This document shows positions 17,758-25,566 of a DNA stretch of 40,891 nt, in pieces; position 1 is the stretch's first letter; the number at the start of each line of letters is the position of its first letter. The stretch is from Rudaea sp. (GTDB lineage Bacteria > Pseudomonadota > Gammaproteobacteria > Xanthomonadales > Rhodanobacteraceae). The notes under the pieces are model-generated. The model searched no databases and was not told where the DNA came from. It worked only from the letters and a program-made list of their open reading frames with translations. The position numbers and the translations under genes were made by a program. The stretch covers positions 1-40,891 of the forward strand of contig JANWJJ010000038.1 of the NCBI GenBank assembly GCA_025451955.1, read 5' to 3'.

Positions 17758-19717
17758 AACCCTGACACCCGTTGCCGTTGCGCTGCTTTATCAGACCAAC
17801 CAGTTGGGCGGGCATCTGCGCGATGCGCTCAAGGATCTCGGCGCAGCTGTCGTCTACGAGGCGCTGACTGCGGATATTGATCGCGACAAGCTCGAAGGTT
17901 CCGGCGCGCGCGTGGTCATCGTCAACCTGGATAACGACAGCGATCCGCAGATCGATCATGTCTACGATTTGCTCGACGAGGGCGACTACCAGGTCGTGTT
18001 CAACGAAGCCCAGGTATCAGCAAACCTGTCGGGTTGGGACCATGCGCGCTGGGCGCGCAATCTTGCCGCGAAAGTTCTCAAGCAACCCGAGATCGCCGAA
18101 CCGCCGCGCCCGCCTGGCGCCGAAGCCGTGCCGACGCCGGTGCAAAGCTCGGCCGCGGCAGTGCCGATCGCCGAAAAGCCCGGCGAACCTGTGCCGGAGA
18201 AACCAGCCGCGTCGGCGTCGCCTGCGCAGCTTGTGCCCACGCCGGCAGAACTGACGCCTGCAGAACGACCCACGGTGAAAATGCCACTGCCGGAATTCAG
18301 CCACGAGGCGGCAGCCCCGGGCGCCGATCTCGACATCGCCGAGCTGGCTGAATTCGCACAGCTTGCCGAGCCCGATGTCGGCGTGTCCGGCAATGTTGCC
18401 CAAGCTGCTTTTGCCGCGCCGATCGAACCGGCGCCAATCCCCGATTCGGATTCAATCAATAGCGATTCGACCGGTAATTTTGCCGCCGAACTTGATGCCC
18501 TGTTTGCCGATGCCGATGCCAAGGCCAGGTCCGCGCCGGTGGCGGCAAAGGCGGATGATCTTGGTTTTGATCTGCCCGACGAATTCAATCTGGCCGAGGA
18601 TATGGCCGCACCTGCGGCCGCGCCCGCCGCCGCTATCGAAGCCATCGACATCCCGTTCGATCTTGCCGGTGTGCAGACGCCGCCGGCATCGCCGGCACCC
18701 AGCGGAAAAGCGAAGGTTCCCGCGCCCGAGTTGGCGGAACTGCACACGGAATTTCCGGCCATTTTTGATCAGCTCGATGGCGCTGCTGCGGCCATCCCCG
18801 AGGCCAGTGATGGCACGTTCAAGCCTGCCGGCTTGCCAGCGGCGCCTTCGCATGGCGACGATGCCGACTTGTCGCTGCCAATGGAATGGACCTTGGAACA
18901 TGCCGATGACACCGCACCGGGAAAGCCTTTCGGTGTCGAAAAAATTTCGGCTGACGAATATCTGGCGCCGCAAGTCGATGCACCCGCCGCCGGGCAGCAA
19001 CCGGCGATACCGGCTTTGGGCCTGACGCTTGAACTGATGCCGATGGAAGAAGCGATCGCGCCGACCTACCACAATCCTGAATACGCCAAGGAGGCCTGGC
19101 TCGACGAAAGCCGGCCGGCGCAGAAACTCAAGGTCGGCACCGGGGCAGGCGTGCAGCGCGTATTCGTGCTTGGCGCCTCCATCGGCGGACCGGAAGCGGT
19201 GCGTGATTTTCTTACTGCCTTGCCGGCGGGTTTCCCGGTCCTGTTCGTGCTCGCCCAGCACATGGGCGAGGAATTCCTCGAGCTGATGTCGGCGCAACTG
19301 GCCAAGTCGGTCGCGCTGACCGTGCGCAATCCGAGTCATGGCGAACGTGTCAGCCACGGCGAAATTCTTGTCGTGCCGACCACGCATCGCATGCAGGTCG
19401 ATGCCGAAGGCGTAATCACACTGGCGCATCTGCCGGAAAAATCGCAATACTCGCCGTCGATCGATCAGGTGCTGCACGATATCGCCGACGCTTTCGGCAG
19501 CAAGGCTGGCGCGATCATCTTTTCGGGCATGGCCCACGATGCGATCGAGGGCAGTCAGTATTTGAAGTCCAAGGGCGGCACGATCTGGGTACAGGATCCG
19601 GATACGTGCGTGATCAGCTCGATGGTTGATGGTGCGCGCGAGGCCGGTGTGGTCGCGTTCGTCGGTTCGCCGCAGCAACTGGCGGCGAAAATGATTGCCG
19701 ATTACGGCAAAGGTTGA
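17750..19717 (+). CDS. chpB: ChpB, CheB-type methylesterase with divergent receiver-like N-terminus
   Basis: The C-terminal 190 residues are a CheB methylesterase domain that removes methyl groups from receptor glutamates. The catalytic triad is visible as Ser477 in LGASIGGPEA, His504 in AQHMGEEF and Asp597 in GMAHDAIEG. Residues 1 to about 105 look like a receiver fold (VAVALLYQTNQLGGHLRDAL), but the acidic pair is missing and Asn stands where the phosphoacceptor Asp would be (VVIVNLDND). Residues of about 110-440 are an unusually long Ala/Pro/Glu-rich linker, which makes the protein nearly twice the usual CheB length. The GTG start overlaps the chpA stop by 8 bases and has GAGG upstream. 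Function as the PilJ demethylase is inferred from context. Confidence 0.92.
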   Translation: MPETLTPVAVALLYQTNQLGGHLRDALKDLGAAVVYEALTADIDRDKLEGSGARVVIVNLDNDSDPQIDHVYDLLDEGDYQVVFNEAQVSANLSGWDHARWARNLAAKVLKQPEIAEPPRPPGAEAVPTPVQSSAAAVPIAEKPGEPVPEKPAASASPAQLVPTPAELTPAERPTVKMPLPEFSHEAAAPGADLDIAELAEFAQLAEPDVGVSGNVAQAAFAAPIEPAPIPDSDSINSDSTGNFAAELDALFADADAKARSAPVAAKADDLGFDLPDEFNLAEDMAAPAAAPAAAIEAIDIPFDLAGVQTPPASPAPSGKAKVPAPELAELHTEFPAIFDQLDGAAAAIPEASDGTFKPAGLPAAPSHGDDADLSLPMEWTLEHADDTAPGKPFGVEKISADEYLAPQVDAPAAGQQPAIPALGLTLELMPMEEAIAPTYHNPEYAKEAWLDESRPAQKLKVGTGAGVQRVFVLGASIGGPEAVRDFLTALPAGFPVLFVLAQHMGEEFLELMSAQLAKSVALTVRNPSHGERVSHGEILVVPTTHRMQVDAEGVITLAHLPEKSQYSPSIDQVLHDIADAFGSKAGAIIFSGMAHDAIEGSQYLKSKGGTIWVQDPDTCVISSMVDGAREAGVVAFVGSPQQLAAKMIADYGKG

Positions 19718-19727
19718 GGACACGAAA

Positions 19728-20195
19728 ATGGCAGATCCGAGCACACGCGAAATTCGCGGCGTCATGATTCCGGTCACCGGCGGGCGTGTGCTGCTGCCCA
19801 ATGCCACCGTCGCCGAAGTCATCACATATTCGGTACCCGAAAAAATTGCCGATGCGCCGGACTGGCTGCTCGGACGTCTGTCGTGGCGCGGCTGGCGCCT
19901 GCCGCTGTTTTCGTTTTCGATGCTGTCCGGCGGGGCGAAGCAGGAAAGTTATTCCAACGCCAAAGTCGCCGTACTCAAGGCTCTGGGCGGCAATGCCAAG
20001 ATGCCGTTCGTGGCAATGCTGGCGCAGGGTTTTCCGCGCCTGACCACGATCACGCCGGATTTGCTGATTCCCACCGGCGACGAAAGCGAACATCCGCCCG
20101 GCGTGCACGGACATGTGCTGGTACGCGACGATCAGGCGGTGATTCCCGATCTCGGCCAGATCGAGAACCTGATCGCGCAGGCCGTGACAGCCTGA
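19728..20195 (+). CDS. chpC: ChpC, second CheW-like adaptor
   Basis: A CheW-type protein of 155 residues with the opening IRGVMIPVTGGRVLLPNATVAEV and the core GRLSWRGWRLPLFSFS, typical of ChpC. In Pseudomonas ChpC is thought to link further receptors to the pathway. The ATG at 19728 has GAGGACACG just upstream and lies 10 bases after chpB; an in-frame ATG at 19695 overlaps chpB and lacks such support. It is the last gene of the pil-chp operon, because rsmE converges on it 21 bases later. chpD and chpE of Pseudomonas are absent. No clear terminator is seen in the 21-base gap. Confidence 0.92.
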   Translation: MADPSTREIRGVMIPVTGGRVLLPNATVAEVITYSVPEKIADAPDWLLGRLSWRGWRLPLFSFSMLSGGAKQESYSNAKVAVLKALGGNAKMPFVAMLAQGFPRLTTITPDLLIPTGDESEHPPGVHGHVLVRDDQAVIPDLGQIENLIAQAVTA

Positions 20196-20216
20196 GTCGC
20201 TTGTTCATAGGCTCCC

Positions 20217-20951
20217 TTACAGGTCGCCGTACAGCGCCTGCAGCGCTGCCAGCGCGGCGACGCCCGCGGTTTCCGTGCGCAAAATGCGCGGCCCGAGGCG
20301 CAAGCCGCGAAATTCCGCTTGGGCGAACAGGGCGGTATCGTGTTCGGAGAATCCGCCTTCCGGTCCGACCGCCAGAATTGCGCCATTTTCCACTTGTGGT
20401 AATTGCCGCAATGTAACATTGCCCTCGGGCAGCAAGGCCAGGCGCAGCGCCGAGGTGTCGGCGAGCGACGCCAGCCAGCGATCCAGCCGTTGCGGCGGCT
20501 CGATGGCAGGCAAACGATTGCGCCCGCATTGCTCGCAGGCGCCGGCGATCACGCTCCGCCAGTGTGCGCGGCGGCGTTCGGCGCGTTCTTCGTCAAGTTT
20601 TACCTCGGTGCGTTCGGTCACCAGCGGCACGATGCGGGCGACGCCGAGTTCCGTGGCCTTTTGCAGGATCCAGTCCATCTTCTCGCCGCGCGCAACGCCT
20701 TGTGCCAAGGTCAACTGCAGCGGCGCTTCGCGATCGACTTCGCGCACGGAGGTGATTTCCGCGGACACAGCACGCTTGGCCAGCGACGCCAGGGTCGCGT
20801 CGTATTCGCGGCCGTCGCCGTTGAACAGGATCAGCGGGTGACCGCGTTCCAGCCGCAGCACGCGCGCGACATGCTCGCCGGCCTGTTCCGGCAACAAGAC
20901 ATCCAGTCCGGGGCGCAGGGTTTCGGCGATGTAGATTCGGGGAATACGCAT
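20217..20951 (-). CDS. rsmE: 16S rRNA (uracil-1498-N3)-methyltransferase
   Basis: This SPOUT-class methyltransferase of 244 residues modifies U1498 of 16S rRNA. The N-terminal PUA-like part starts MRIPRIYIAETL and contains HVARVLRLERGHPLILFNGD. The SPOUT domain has LAQGVARGEKMDWILQKATELG, RIVPLVTERTEVKL, ACEQCGRNRLP and the SAM-binding knot ILAVGPEGGFSEHDTAL, all typical of RsmE. It follows bioA by 15 bases and is probably cotranscribed with it. Its sense strand carries a GTGGAAAATG copy (20384-20393) next to ACAAGTGGAA. Confidence 0.96.
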   Translation of the reverse strand: MRIPRIYIAETLRPGLDVLLPEQAGEHVARVLRLERGHPLILFNGDGREYDATLASLAKRAVSAEITSVREVDREAPLQLTLAQGVARGEKMDWILQKATELGVARIVPLVTERTEVKLDEERAERRRAHWRSVIAGACEQCGRNRLPAIEPPQRLDRWLASLADTSALRLALLPEGNVTLRQLPQVENGAILAVGPEGGFSEHDTALFAQAEFRGLRLGPRILRTETAGVAALAALQALYGDL

Positions 20952-20966
20952 GGTGGTTTTCCGTTG

Positions 20967-22349
20967 TCACGCGACGGCGCTTTCGATGCCTGCCATTGCC
21001 ACGTCGACCATGCGCTCGATTTCTTCCGGCGTGATCACGTACGGCGGCATGAAGTAAACCACATTGCCGAGCGGACGCAACAACACGCCGTGGTCGAGGC
21101 CGTGCCGATACACGCGCAAGCCGCGGCGTTCGGCGGCGGGAAACTCGGCGCGCGGGAATTTGTCGCGCACCAACTCGACCGCGGCGATCATGCCAGTCTG
21201 GCGCACTTCGGCGACGTTTGGATGGTCGGCCAACGGTGCAAGCCGTTCGGCCAGCCGAGTCGCGAGTACGCGATTGCGTTCGAGCACGGGTTCGTCGCGG
21301 AAGATCGCCAGCGTCGCCAACGCCGCGCGGCAGGCGAGCGGATTGCCGGTATAACTGTGCGAGTGCAGAAACGCTTTTCCACTTGTATATTCTGCGTAAA
21401 AGACGTCGTATACCGACGTCGTCGTCAGCACCGCCGACAGCGGCATAAAGCCGCCGGTCAATCCCTTGGACAGACACAGGAAGTCCGGCGTGATTGCGGC
21501 CTGCTCGCAGGCGAACAGGGTGCCGGTGCGGCCGAAACCGACCGCGATCTCGTCGGCAATCAAATGCACGCCGAATTCGTCGCACAAGGCGCGCAATCCC
21601 GTTAGATACGCCGGGTGATACATGCGCATGCCGCCGGCACATTGCACCAGCGGTTCGACGATCACGGCGCAGACGTTCGCGGCGTGGCGTTCGAGCGCTG
21701 CGCGCATATCGGCGAGTTTGCGCAGCGAATGCGTCTGCCACGATTCGCCGGACTCGCGTTCGTAGCAATCCGGCGCGGCGATGAAAATCGGATCGAGCAG
21801 CAAGGGCGCGTAGGTCGCGCGATACAGCGGCACGTCGGTGACCGAGAGCGCGCCCAGGGTTTCGCCGTGATAGCTGCCGGTCAGTGCGATGAAGCGCGTC
21901 TTGCCGGGCGATCCAAGATTGCGCCAGTAATGAAAACTCATCTTCAGCGCGACTTCGACCGCGCTCGAACCGTTGTCGGCATAGAACACGCGCGCCAGTC
22001 CGGGCGGCGCAATGCGCAACAATTCCTCGGCGAGTTGAATGGCTGGTTCGTGGGTGAATCCGGCGAAGATGACGTGTTCGAGGTGGCCGAGCTGATCCTT
22101 CACCGCCGCGGCGATGCGCGGATTGGCATGACCGAACAGGTTGGTCCACCACGAGCTGATCGCATCCAGATAGCGCTTGCCGTTGGCGTCGATCAACCAC
22201 GCGCCCTCGCCGCGCACGATCGGGATCATCGGCACGCCGGCACCATCGGCTGCGGCGTGATCGCGCATCTGTGTGCACGGATGCCAGATTGCCGCAAGAT
22301 CGCGCGCGCTCAGCGTGGCGTTGAAATCGGTCGGGGGCAGGGCGGTCAT
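20967..22349 (-). CDS. bioA: Adenosylmethionine-8-amino-7-oxononanoate aminotransferase
   Basis: This PLP enzyme of biotin synthesis converts KAPA to DAPA with S-adenosylmethionine as amino donor. At 460 residues it has [11 protein letters not shown] at the start, [51 protein letters not shown] (PLP-contacting Asp) and [17 protein letters not shown] with the Schiff-base Lys. The ATG at 22349 (MTALPPTDF) is preferred because longer versions begin inside divergent gspG. An ATG at 22373 is the alternative. The other biotin genes are not in the window. Confidence 0.96.
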   Translation of the reverse strand: MTALPPTDFNATLSARDLAAIWHPCTQMRDHAAADGAGVPMIPIVRGEGAWLIDANGKRYLDAISSWWTNLFGHANPRIAAAVKDQLGHLEHVIFAGFTHEPAIQLAEELLRIAPPGLARVFYADNGSSAVEVALKMSFHYWRNLGSPGKTRFIALTGSYHGETLGALSVTDVPLYRATYAPLLLDPIFIAAPDCYERESGESWQTHSLRKLADMRAALERHAANVCAVIVEPLVQCAGGMRMYHPAYLTGLRALCDEFGVHLIADEIAVGFGRTGTLFACEQAAITPDFLCLSKGLTGGFMPLSAVLTTTSVYDVFYAEYTSGKAFLHSHSYTGNPLACRAALATLAIFRDEPVLERNRVLATRLAERLAPLADHPNVAEVRQTGMIAAVELVRDKFPRAEFPAAERRGLRVYRHGLDHGVLLRPLGNVVYFMPPYVITPEEIERMVDVAMAGIESAVA

Positions 22350-22352
22350 TTT

Positions 22353-22360
22353 GCTATGAT
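22353..22360 (+). promoter_or_regulatory. Candidate extended -10 promoter for gspG
   Basis: TGCTATGAT is an extended -10 element (TGn followed by TATGAT, the hexamer at 22355-22360), about 35 bases before the gspG ATG. No -35 box is obvious, which is tolerable for extended -10 promoters. It sits in the 45-base divergent gap between bioA and gspG. Confidence 0.4.
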
Positions 22361-22394
22361 CGGTGCAGGCCATCCGCAATACAAGGCAAACGCG

Positions 22395-22832
22395 ATGCAA
22401 ACCCTCCGCAGTCCCGCTTCCACACGCGGGTTCACCTTGATAGAGATCCTCGTCGTCGTGGTGATCCTCGGCATTCTCGCCGCGATCGTGGTGCCGCGGG
22501 TGATGGAACATCCCGGCGAAGCGCGCCAGGTGCGCGCCAAACAGGATGTACAGGCCATCGTCACCGCACTGAACACGTACAAACTGGATAATTATACTTA
22601 TCCCAGCACCGAACAGGGTCTGGATGCGCTAGTGCACAAACCCAGCGGCACACCCGAAGCGCCGAACTGGAAGGGCTATCTGGACAAATTGCCGAAAGAC
22701 CCCTGGGGACATCCGTATTTGTACCTGCACCCGGGTTCGCACGGCGATATCGACGTCTTCAGCTATGGTGCCGATGGCAAGCCTGGTGGCGACGGCGAGG
22801 ATGCCGACGTGGGCAATTGGGACAACAACTAG
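22395..22832 (+). CDS. gspG: GspG, major pseudopilin of type II secretion
   Basis: This is the main subunit of the periplasmic pseudopilus that pushes substrates through the outer-membrane secretin. The 145-residue preprotein has a short basic leader, a prepilin peptidase site after TRG (mature start [16 protein letters not shown], with Glu5), and the GspG-specific [21 protein letters not shown] and [15 protein letters not shown]. The last of these contributes the calcium site in known structures. AAGG lies about 9 bases before the ATG. It starts an eight-gene secretion set interrupted by one enzyme gene. Confidence 0.96.
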   Translation: MQTLRSPASTRGFTLIEILVVVVILGILAAIVVPRVMEHPGEARQVRAKQDVQAIVTALNTYKLDNYTYPSTEQGLDALVHKPSGTPEAPNWKGYLDKLPKDPWGHPYLYLHPGSHGDIDVFSYGADGKPGGDGEDADVGNWDNN

Positions 22833-22845
22833 GCGCGGTGCCTGC

Positions 22846-23448
22846 ATGCGCGATTTCAGTTTGATTGCGAACCCGCGTCGCGCGTGCGGCTCTACTCATA
22901 TTACGAATCGGTGCGAAGCGCACGGCTCTACTCATATTACGAATCCGTGCGAAGCGCACGGATTCACCCTGATTGAAATTCTCGTCGTCGTCGTGATTCT
23001 CGCCGTGCTTGCGGGGACTTTGACCCTGGCGGTTGGCGGTGTCGGCGGCACGCGCCAGCTCGGCCGCGAGGCGGCGCAGATGCAGGCGTTGATCGGTTAC
23101 GCCTGCGAACAAGCCGAACTCACGGGGCGAGAAATCGGCTTGAGTTTGAACGCTGGCGGTTATCGCTTCAGCCGGCTGGATCGCAACGACTGGCTGCCTT
23201 TCAGCGTCGACGAATTGCGCCCGCGCGATTGGCTCAAAGGCACCGATGCTGTGCTGCTGCGCGACGATCGGCGTGTCGCCATCGCGACCGATTTTCCCGA
23301 GAAGCCGCAGCTCGTATGTTTTTCTTCCGGCGAATTGACGCCGTTCCGGCTCGAACTCGGCCTGGCGGATTTGGCGCAACGGTTGCGTCTGGATGGCAAA
23401 CCCGATGGCAGTGTCGAACTGGCCGCGGTGGATACACATGCGCAGTAA
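22846..23448 (+). CDS. gspH: GspH, minor pseudopilin with an unusual repeat-containing leader
   Basis: The mature protein begins [16 protein letters not shown] after the prepilin peptidase site CEAHG, with Glu5 present. The rest fits GspH in size and in features such as EAAQMQALIGYACEQAELTGREI. What is odd is the leader. From ATG 22846 it is about 40 residues instead of 6-15 and contains two copies of the 12-residue unit GSTHITN(R/P)CEAH directly before the cleavage site, encoded by a 36-base tandem repeat. No other standard in-frame start nearer to the site was found except TTG at 22861, which keeps the repeats. The gap from gspG is 13 bases, and the end overlaps gspI by 11 bases. Confidence 0.88.
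   Translation: MRDFSLIANPRRACGSTHITNRCEAHGSTHITNPCEAHGFTLIEILVVVVILAVLAGTLTLAVGGVGGTRQLGREAAQMQALIGYACEQAELTGREIGLSLNAGGYRFSRLDRNDWLPFSVDELRPRDWLKGTDAVLLRDDRRVAIATDFPEKPQLVCFSSGELTPFRLELGLADLAQRLRLDGKPDGSVELAAVDTHAQ
22888..22959 (+). repeat. Two-copy 36-bp tandem repeat in the gspH leader
   Basis: Units 22888-22923 and 22924-22959 differ at a single base (GAATCGGTGCG versus GAATCCGTGCG) and keep the reading frame. The second unit together with the following bases forms a perfect palindrome, GAATCCGTGCG-AAG-CGCACGGATTC (22941-22965). The right arm of the palindrome enters the codons of the prepilin cleavage motif. Confidence 0.95.
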
Positions 23449-23833
23449 GGCACATCTGCGATATCGCGCTTCCGGATTCACCCTGATCGAGGTATTGATC
23501 GGCCTGCTGGTGCTGGCCCTGGCCTTGATGGCGCTGTCGCGCACGGCCGCGCTGCAGGTGAATGCGTTTGGCGATTTGCGCGAACGCACGCTGGCTGGTT
23601 GGCTGGCTGCGGATATCCTGGCGGAAACGCGATTGGGCACGCCGTTTCCCGCCACCGGCAAGAGCGACGGTCAACGCCGTTTCGGTGGCCGCGACTGGCG
23701 CTGGGAAGTTGAAGTGCAGTCCACGCCGGTGGCGACGCTGCGCCGGCTGGATGTGCGTGTCTACACCGCGATCGATCGCAAGGCGCCGCTGGTCGACCTG
23801 GTCGGATTCAGCGGTCAGGATTTGCAGCCGTGA
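23438..23833 (+). CDS. gspI: GspI, minor pseudopilin
   Basis: A 131-residue minor pseudopilin with a basic leader, cleavage after RASG and the mature start FTLIEVLIGLLVLALAL. GspI-like features are the ALSRTAALQVNAFG and ERTLAGWLAADILAETRL segments (the GspI hallmark of a conserved W..A.N/D region). GspI nucleates the GspI-J-K tip complex of the pseudopilus. The ATG at 23438 lies inside gspH (11-base overlap), and its stop overlaps the gspJ GTG by four bases (GTGA), indicating coupled translation. Confidence 0.94.
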   Translation: MRSKAHLRYRASGFTLIEVLIGLLVLALALMALSRTAALQVNAFGDLRERTLAGWLAADILAETRLGTPFPATGKSDGQRRFGGRDWRWEVEVQSTPVATLRRLDVRVYTAIDRKAPLVDLVGFSGQDLQP

Positions 23834-24549
23834 CCGGCGTGATCGCTAAAAAGTATACAATGCGTCAATCCCGGCGCGGCTTCAGCCTGATCGAGTTGCT
23901 GGTCGCGATGACGGTATTCGCGATCATGGCGGCGTTGGCTTACGGCGGCCTGAATTCGATCGCGCGCACGCGCGGCGAACTGGCCCGGCAGGAAGACGCG
24001 TTTCGTGACTTGATGCGCGCAGTCGACGGGTTCGACCGCGACTTGCGTGAAACAGCCGCGCGACCGGTACGCGGCAATTTCGGCCAGGCGATCCCGGCGT
24101 TCATTGGCACATCCGATCATCTGGAATTCACCCGGCTCGGTTTCGCCAATCCGCAGGCCGAGCCACGCTCGAATCTCGAGCGCGTGCTGTACGAGCTTGA
24201 TGCCAATACGTTCAAGCGCGGGCGCTACCCGGTACTGGATCGTGCACCCGGCACGGCGCCGCAGATAGCTGATTTGCTCCCCGGTGTCAGCGATTTCCGC
24301 GTGCGTTATCTGGACGCGAACAGTGGCCGCTGGTTCGATGCCTGGCCGCCTCCGCAAACTACCGATTTGACCGTCTTGCCGCGTGCGGTCGAATGGCATC
24401 TGCAAACCCGCGATTACGGCGAGATCGTGCGCATCGTCGAACTGGTATCGGCCTGGCCAGCGTCGGCGGCTGGCGCCCAGAGCGGCGGCAATGACACGCC
24501 AGGCACGTCGCCGCCTGTTATCGCACCGCCGCCGGGCGGATCGAAATGA
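23830..24549 (+). CDS. gspJ: GspJ, minor pseudopilin
   Basis: A tip pseudopilin of 239 residues (229 from the alternative start). It has the cleavage motif RRG followed by FSLIELLVAMTVFAIMAAL, and GspJ traits such as RQEDAFRDLMRAVDGFDRDL, LEFTRLGFANPQ and LLPGVSDFRVRYLD. The GTG at 23830 overlaps the gspI stop. The ATG at 23860 gives a more usual 7-residue leader, but its upstream region is only the AT-rich AAAAAGTATACA without a Shine-Dalgarno sequence. The C-terminal end is a Gly/Pro-rich tail. The stop overlaps gspK by ATGA. Confidence 0.93.
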   Translation: MTGVIAKKYTMRQSRRGFSLIELLVAMTVFAIMAALAYGGLNSIARTRGELARQEDAFRDLMRAVDGFDRDLRETAARPVRGNFGQAIPAFIGTSDHLEFTRLGFANPQAEPRSNLERVLYELDANTFKRGRYPVLDRAPGTAPQIADLLPGVSDFRVRYLDANSGRWFDAWPPPQTTDLTVLPRAVEWHLQTRDYGEIVRIVELVSAWPASAAGAQSGGNDTPGTSPPVIAPPPGGSK

Positions 24550-25517
24550 ATTTATCCACTATTCCACAATGCAATTTTCGTCAGCGCGGCGTCGCCCTGC
24601 TCGTCGCGTTGCTGGTGGTGGCGCTGGCAACGGTGCTGATCGCCGGCCTGCTCGATCGTGGCGAGTTGACCGCTGCGCGCACCCGCAACCAGTTGCGCAC
24701 GGCACAGGCGCAAGCCTATGCGCAAGGTCTGGAAGCCTATGCCGCGAAAGTGTTGCGGCAGGATCAGGAAGCCGACAGCGGCAGCATTGATACCGCCGAC
24801 GATATCTGGGCGGTGCCGTTGCCGCCGACGCCGGTGCCCGGCGGTGAAATCACCGCGACCATGAGCGATCTGAACGGTCGCTTCAACTTGAATAATCTCG
24901 ATCCGGCGCCGGCAAACGTCAACGCGGACATCTGGAAACGGAAATTCGTGCTCCTTCTGCTTGCGCTCAAGCTCGATACCGCGCTGGCCGACAATGTCGT
25001 CGCCTGGATGAATCCTGATCCGGCCGCGAGCGCGGACGATAACTGGTACCTAAGCCAGCCGCTGCCTTACAGTCCGGCCAAACGCGAATTCATCCATGTC
25101 TCCGAACTGCGTTTGGTCAAGGGTGTCGATGGCGATACCTACGCGCGTCTGGCGCCTTACGTCAGTGCGCTGCCGCCGGGTACGCCGATCAACGTCAACA
25201 CCGCAAGCGTGCTGGTGCTGATGACGCTGAATGAATCGATGACGGAGCAGATGGCGCAGTCGCTATGGCAGCAGGGCCACGCGCACTACCAAAATTTTCC
25301 ACAGGATCTGACGGCGAACGTGCCCGGGCTGGTCGTTGATTGCGGTGGGCATCCGCTCGCGCAATGTTATGGCGTGCGGAGCAGCTATTTCCTCGCCCGT
25401 GGCGAGATCACCCTGGACGATCTGCCATTTACTTTCTACAGCCTGATCGAGCGGCGCAGCAACAGCGCGAACGGCGGTATCCGCGTGATCCAGCGCAGCC
25501 GCGGCGTGGATGATTGA
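24546..25517 (+). CDS. gspK: GspK, tip pseudopilin
   Basis: The largest pseudopilin (323 residues), which caps the pseudopilus. The N-terminal segment RQRGVALLVALLVVALATVL lacks the Glu5 of the other pseudopilins, as is usual for GspK. Also visible are LNGRFNLNNL, NVVAWMNPDP, FIHVSELRLVKGV and PINVNTASVLVLMTLN, characteristic of GspK (the helix-hairpin-like substrate-proximal region). The ATG overlaps the gspJ stop. The first 15 codons are AT-rich (TTTATCCACTATTCCACAAT), unlike the rest of the gene. Confidence 0.95.
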   Translation: MNLSTIPQCNFRQRGVALLVALLVVALATVLIAGLLDRGELTAARTRNQLRTAQAQAYAQGLEAYAAKVLRQDQEADSGSIDTADDIWAVPLPPTPVPGGEITATMSDLNGRFNLNNLDPAPANVNADIWKRKFVLLLLALKLDTALADNVVAWMNPDPAASADDNWYLSQPLPYSPAKREFIHVSELRLVKGVDGDTYARLAPYVSALPPGTPINVNTASVLVLMTLNESMTEQMAQSLWQQGHAHYQNFPQDLTANVPGLVVDCGGHPLAQCYGVRSSYFLARGEITLDDLPFTFYSLIERRSNSANGGIRVIQRSRGVDD

Positions 25518-25544
25518 CGTGCGCTTGCCCAAGTGTCGTATCCT
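25514..25544 (+). promoter_or_regulatory. Candidate internal promoter for the deaminase-like gene
   Basis: TTGACG at 25514-25519 and TATCCT at 25539-25544, with a 19-base spacer, overlap the end of gspK. Transcription would begin near 25551, just before the possible starts at 25552 and 25567. This would let the enzyme be expressed apart from the secretion genes. Confidence 0.35.
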
Positions 25545-25566
25545 CGCGCCGATGCCGGGAGCCGCA

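Noticed and set aside
18452-19825. 457-codon antisense open frame in chpB
   Set aside because: Shadow of the chpB coding strand; no domain or start signal.
20196-20216. Terminator between convergent chpC and rsmE
   Set aside because: Only a weak 5-base complementarity (AGCCT/AGGCT) with a long loop; not convincing.
20593-22278. 561-codon minus-strand open frame across bioA and rsmE
   Set aside because: Arg-rich shadow frame crossing two well-identified genes.
22888-22959. Possible CRISPR repeat
   Set aside because: Only two directly adjacent 36-base units without spacers, in frame within gspH; no cas genes.
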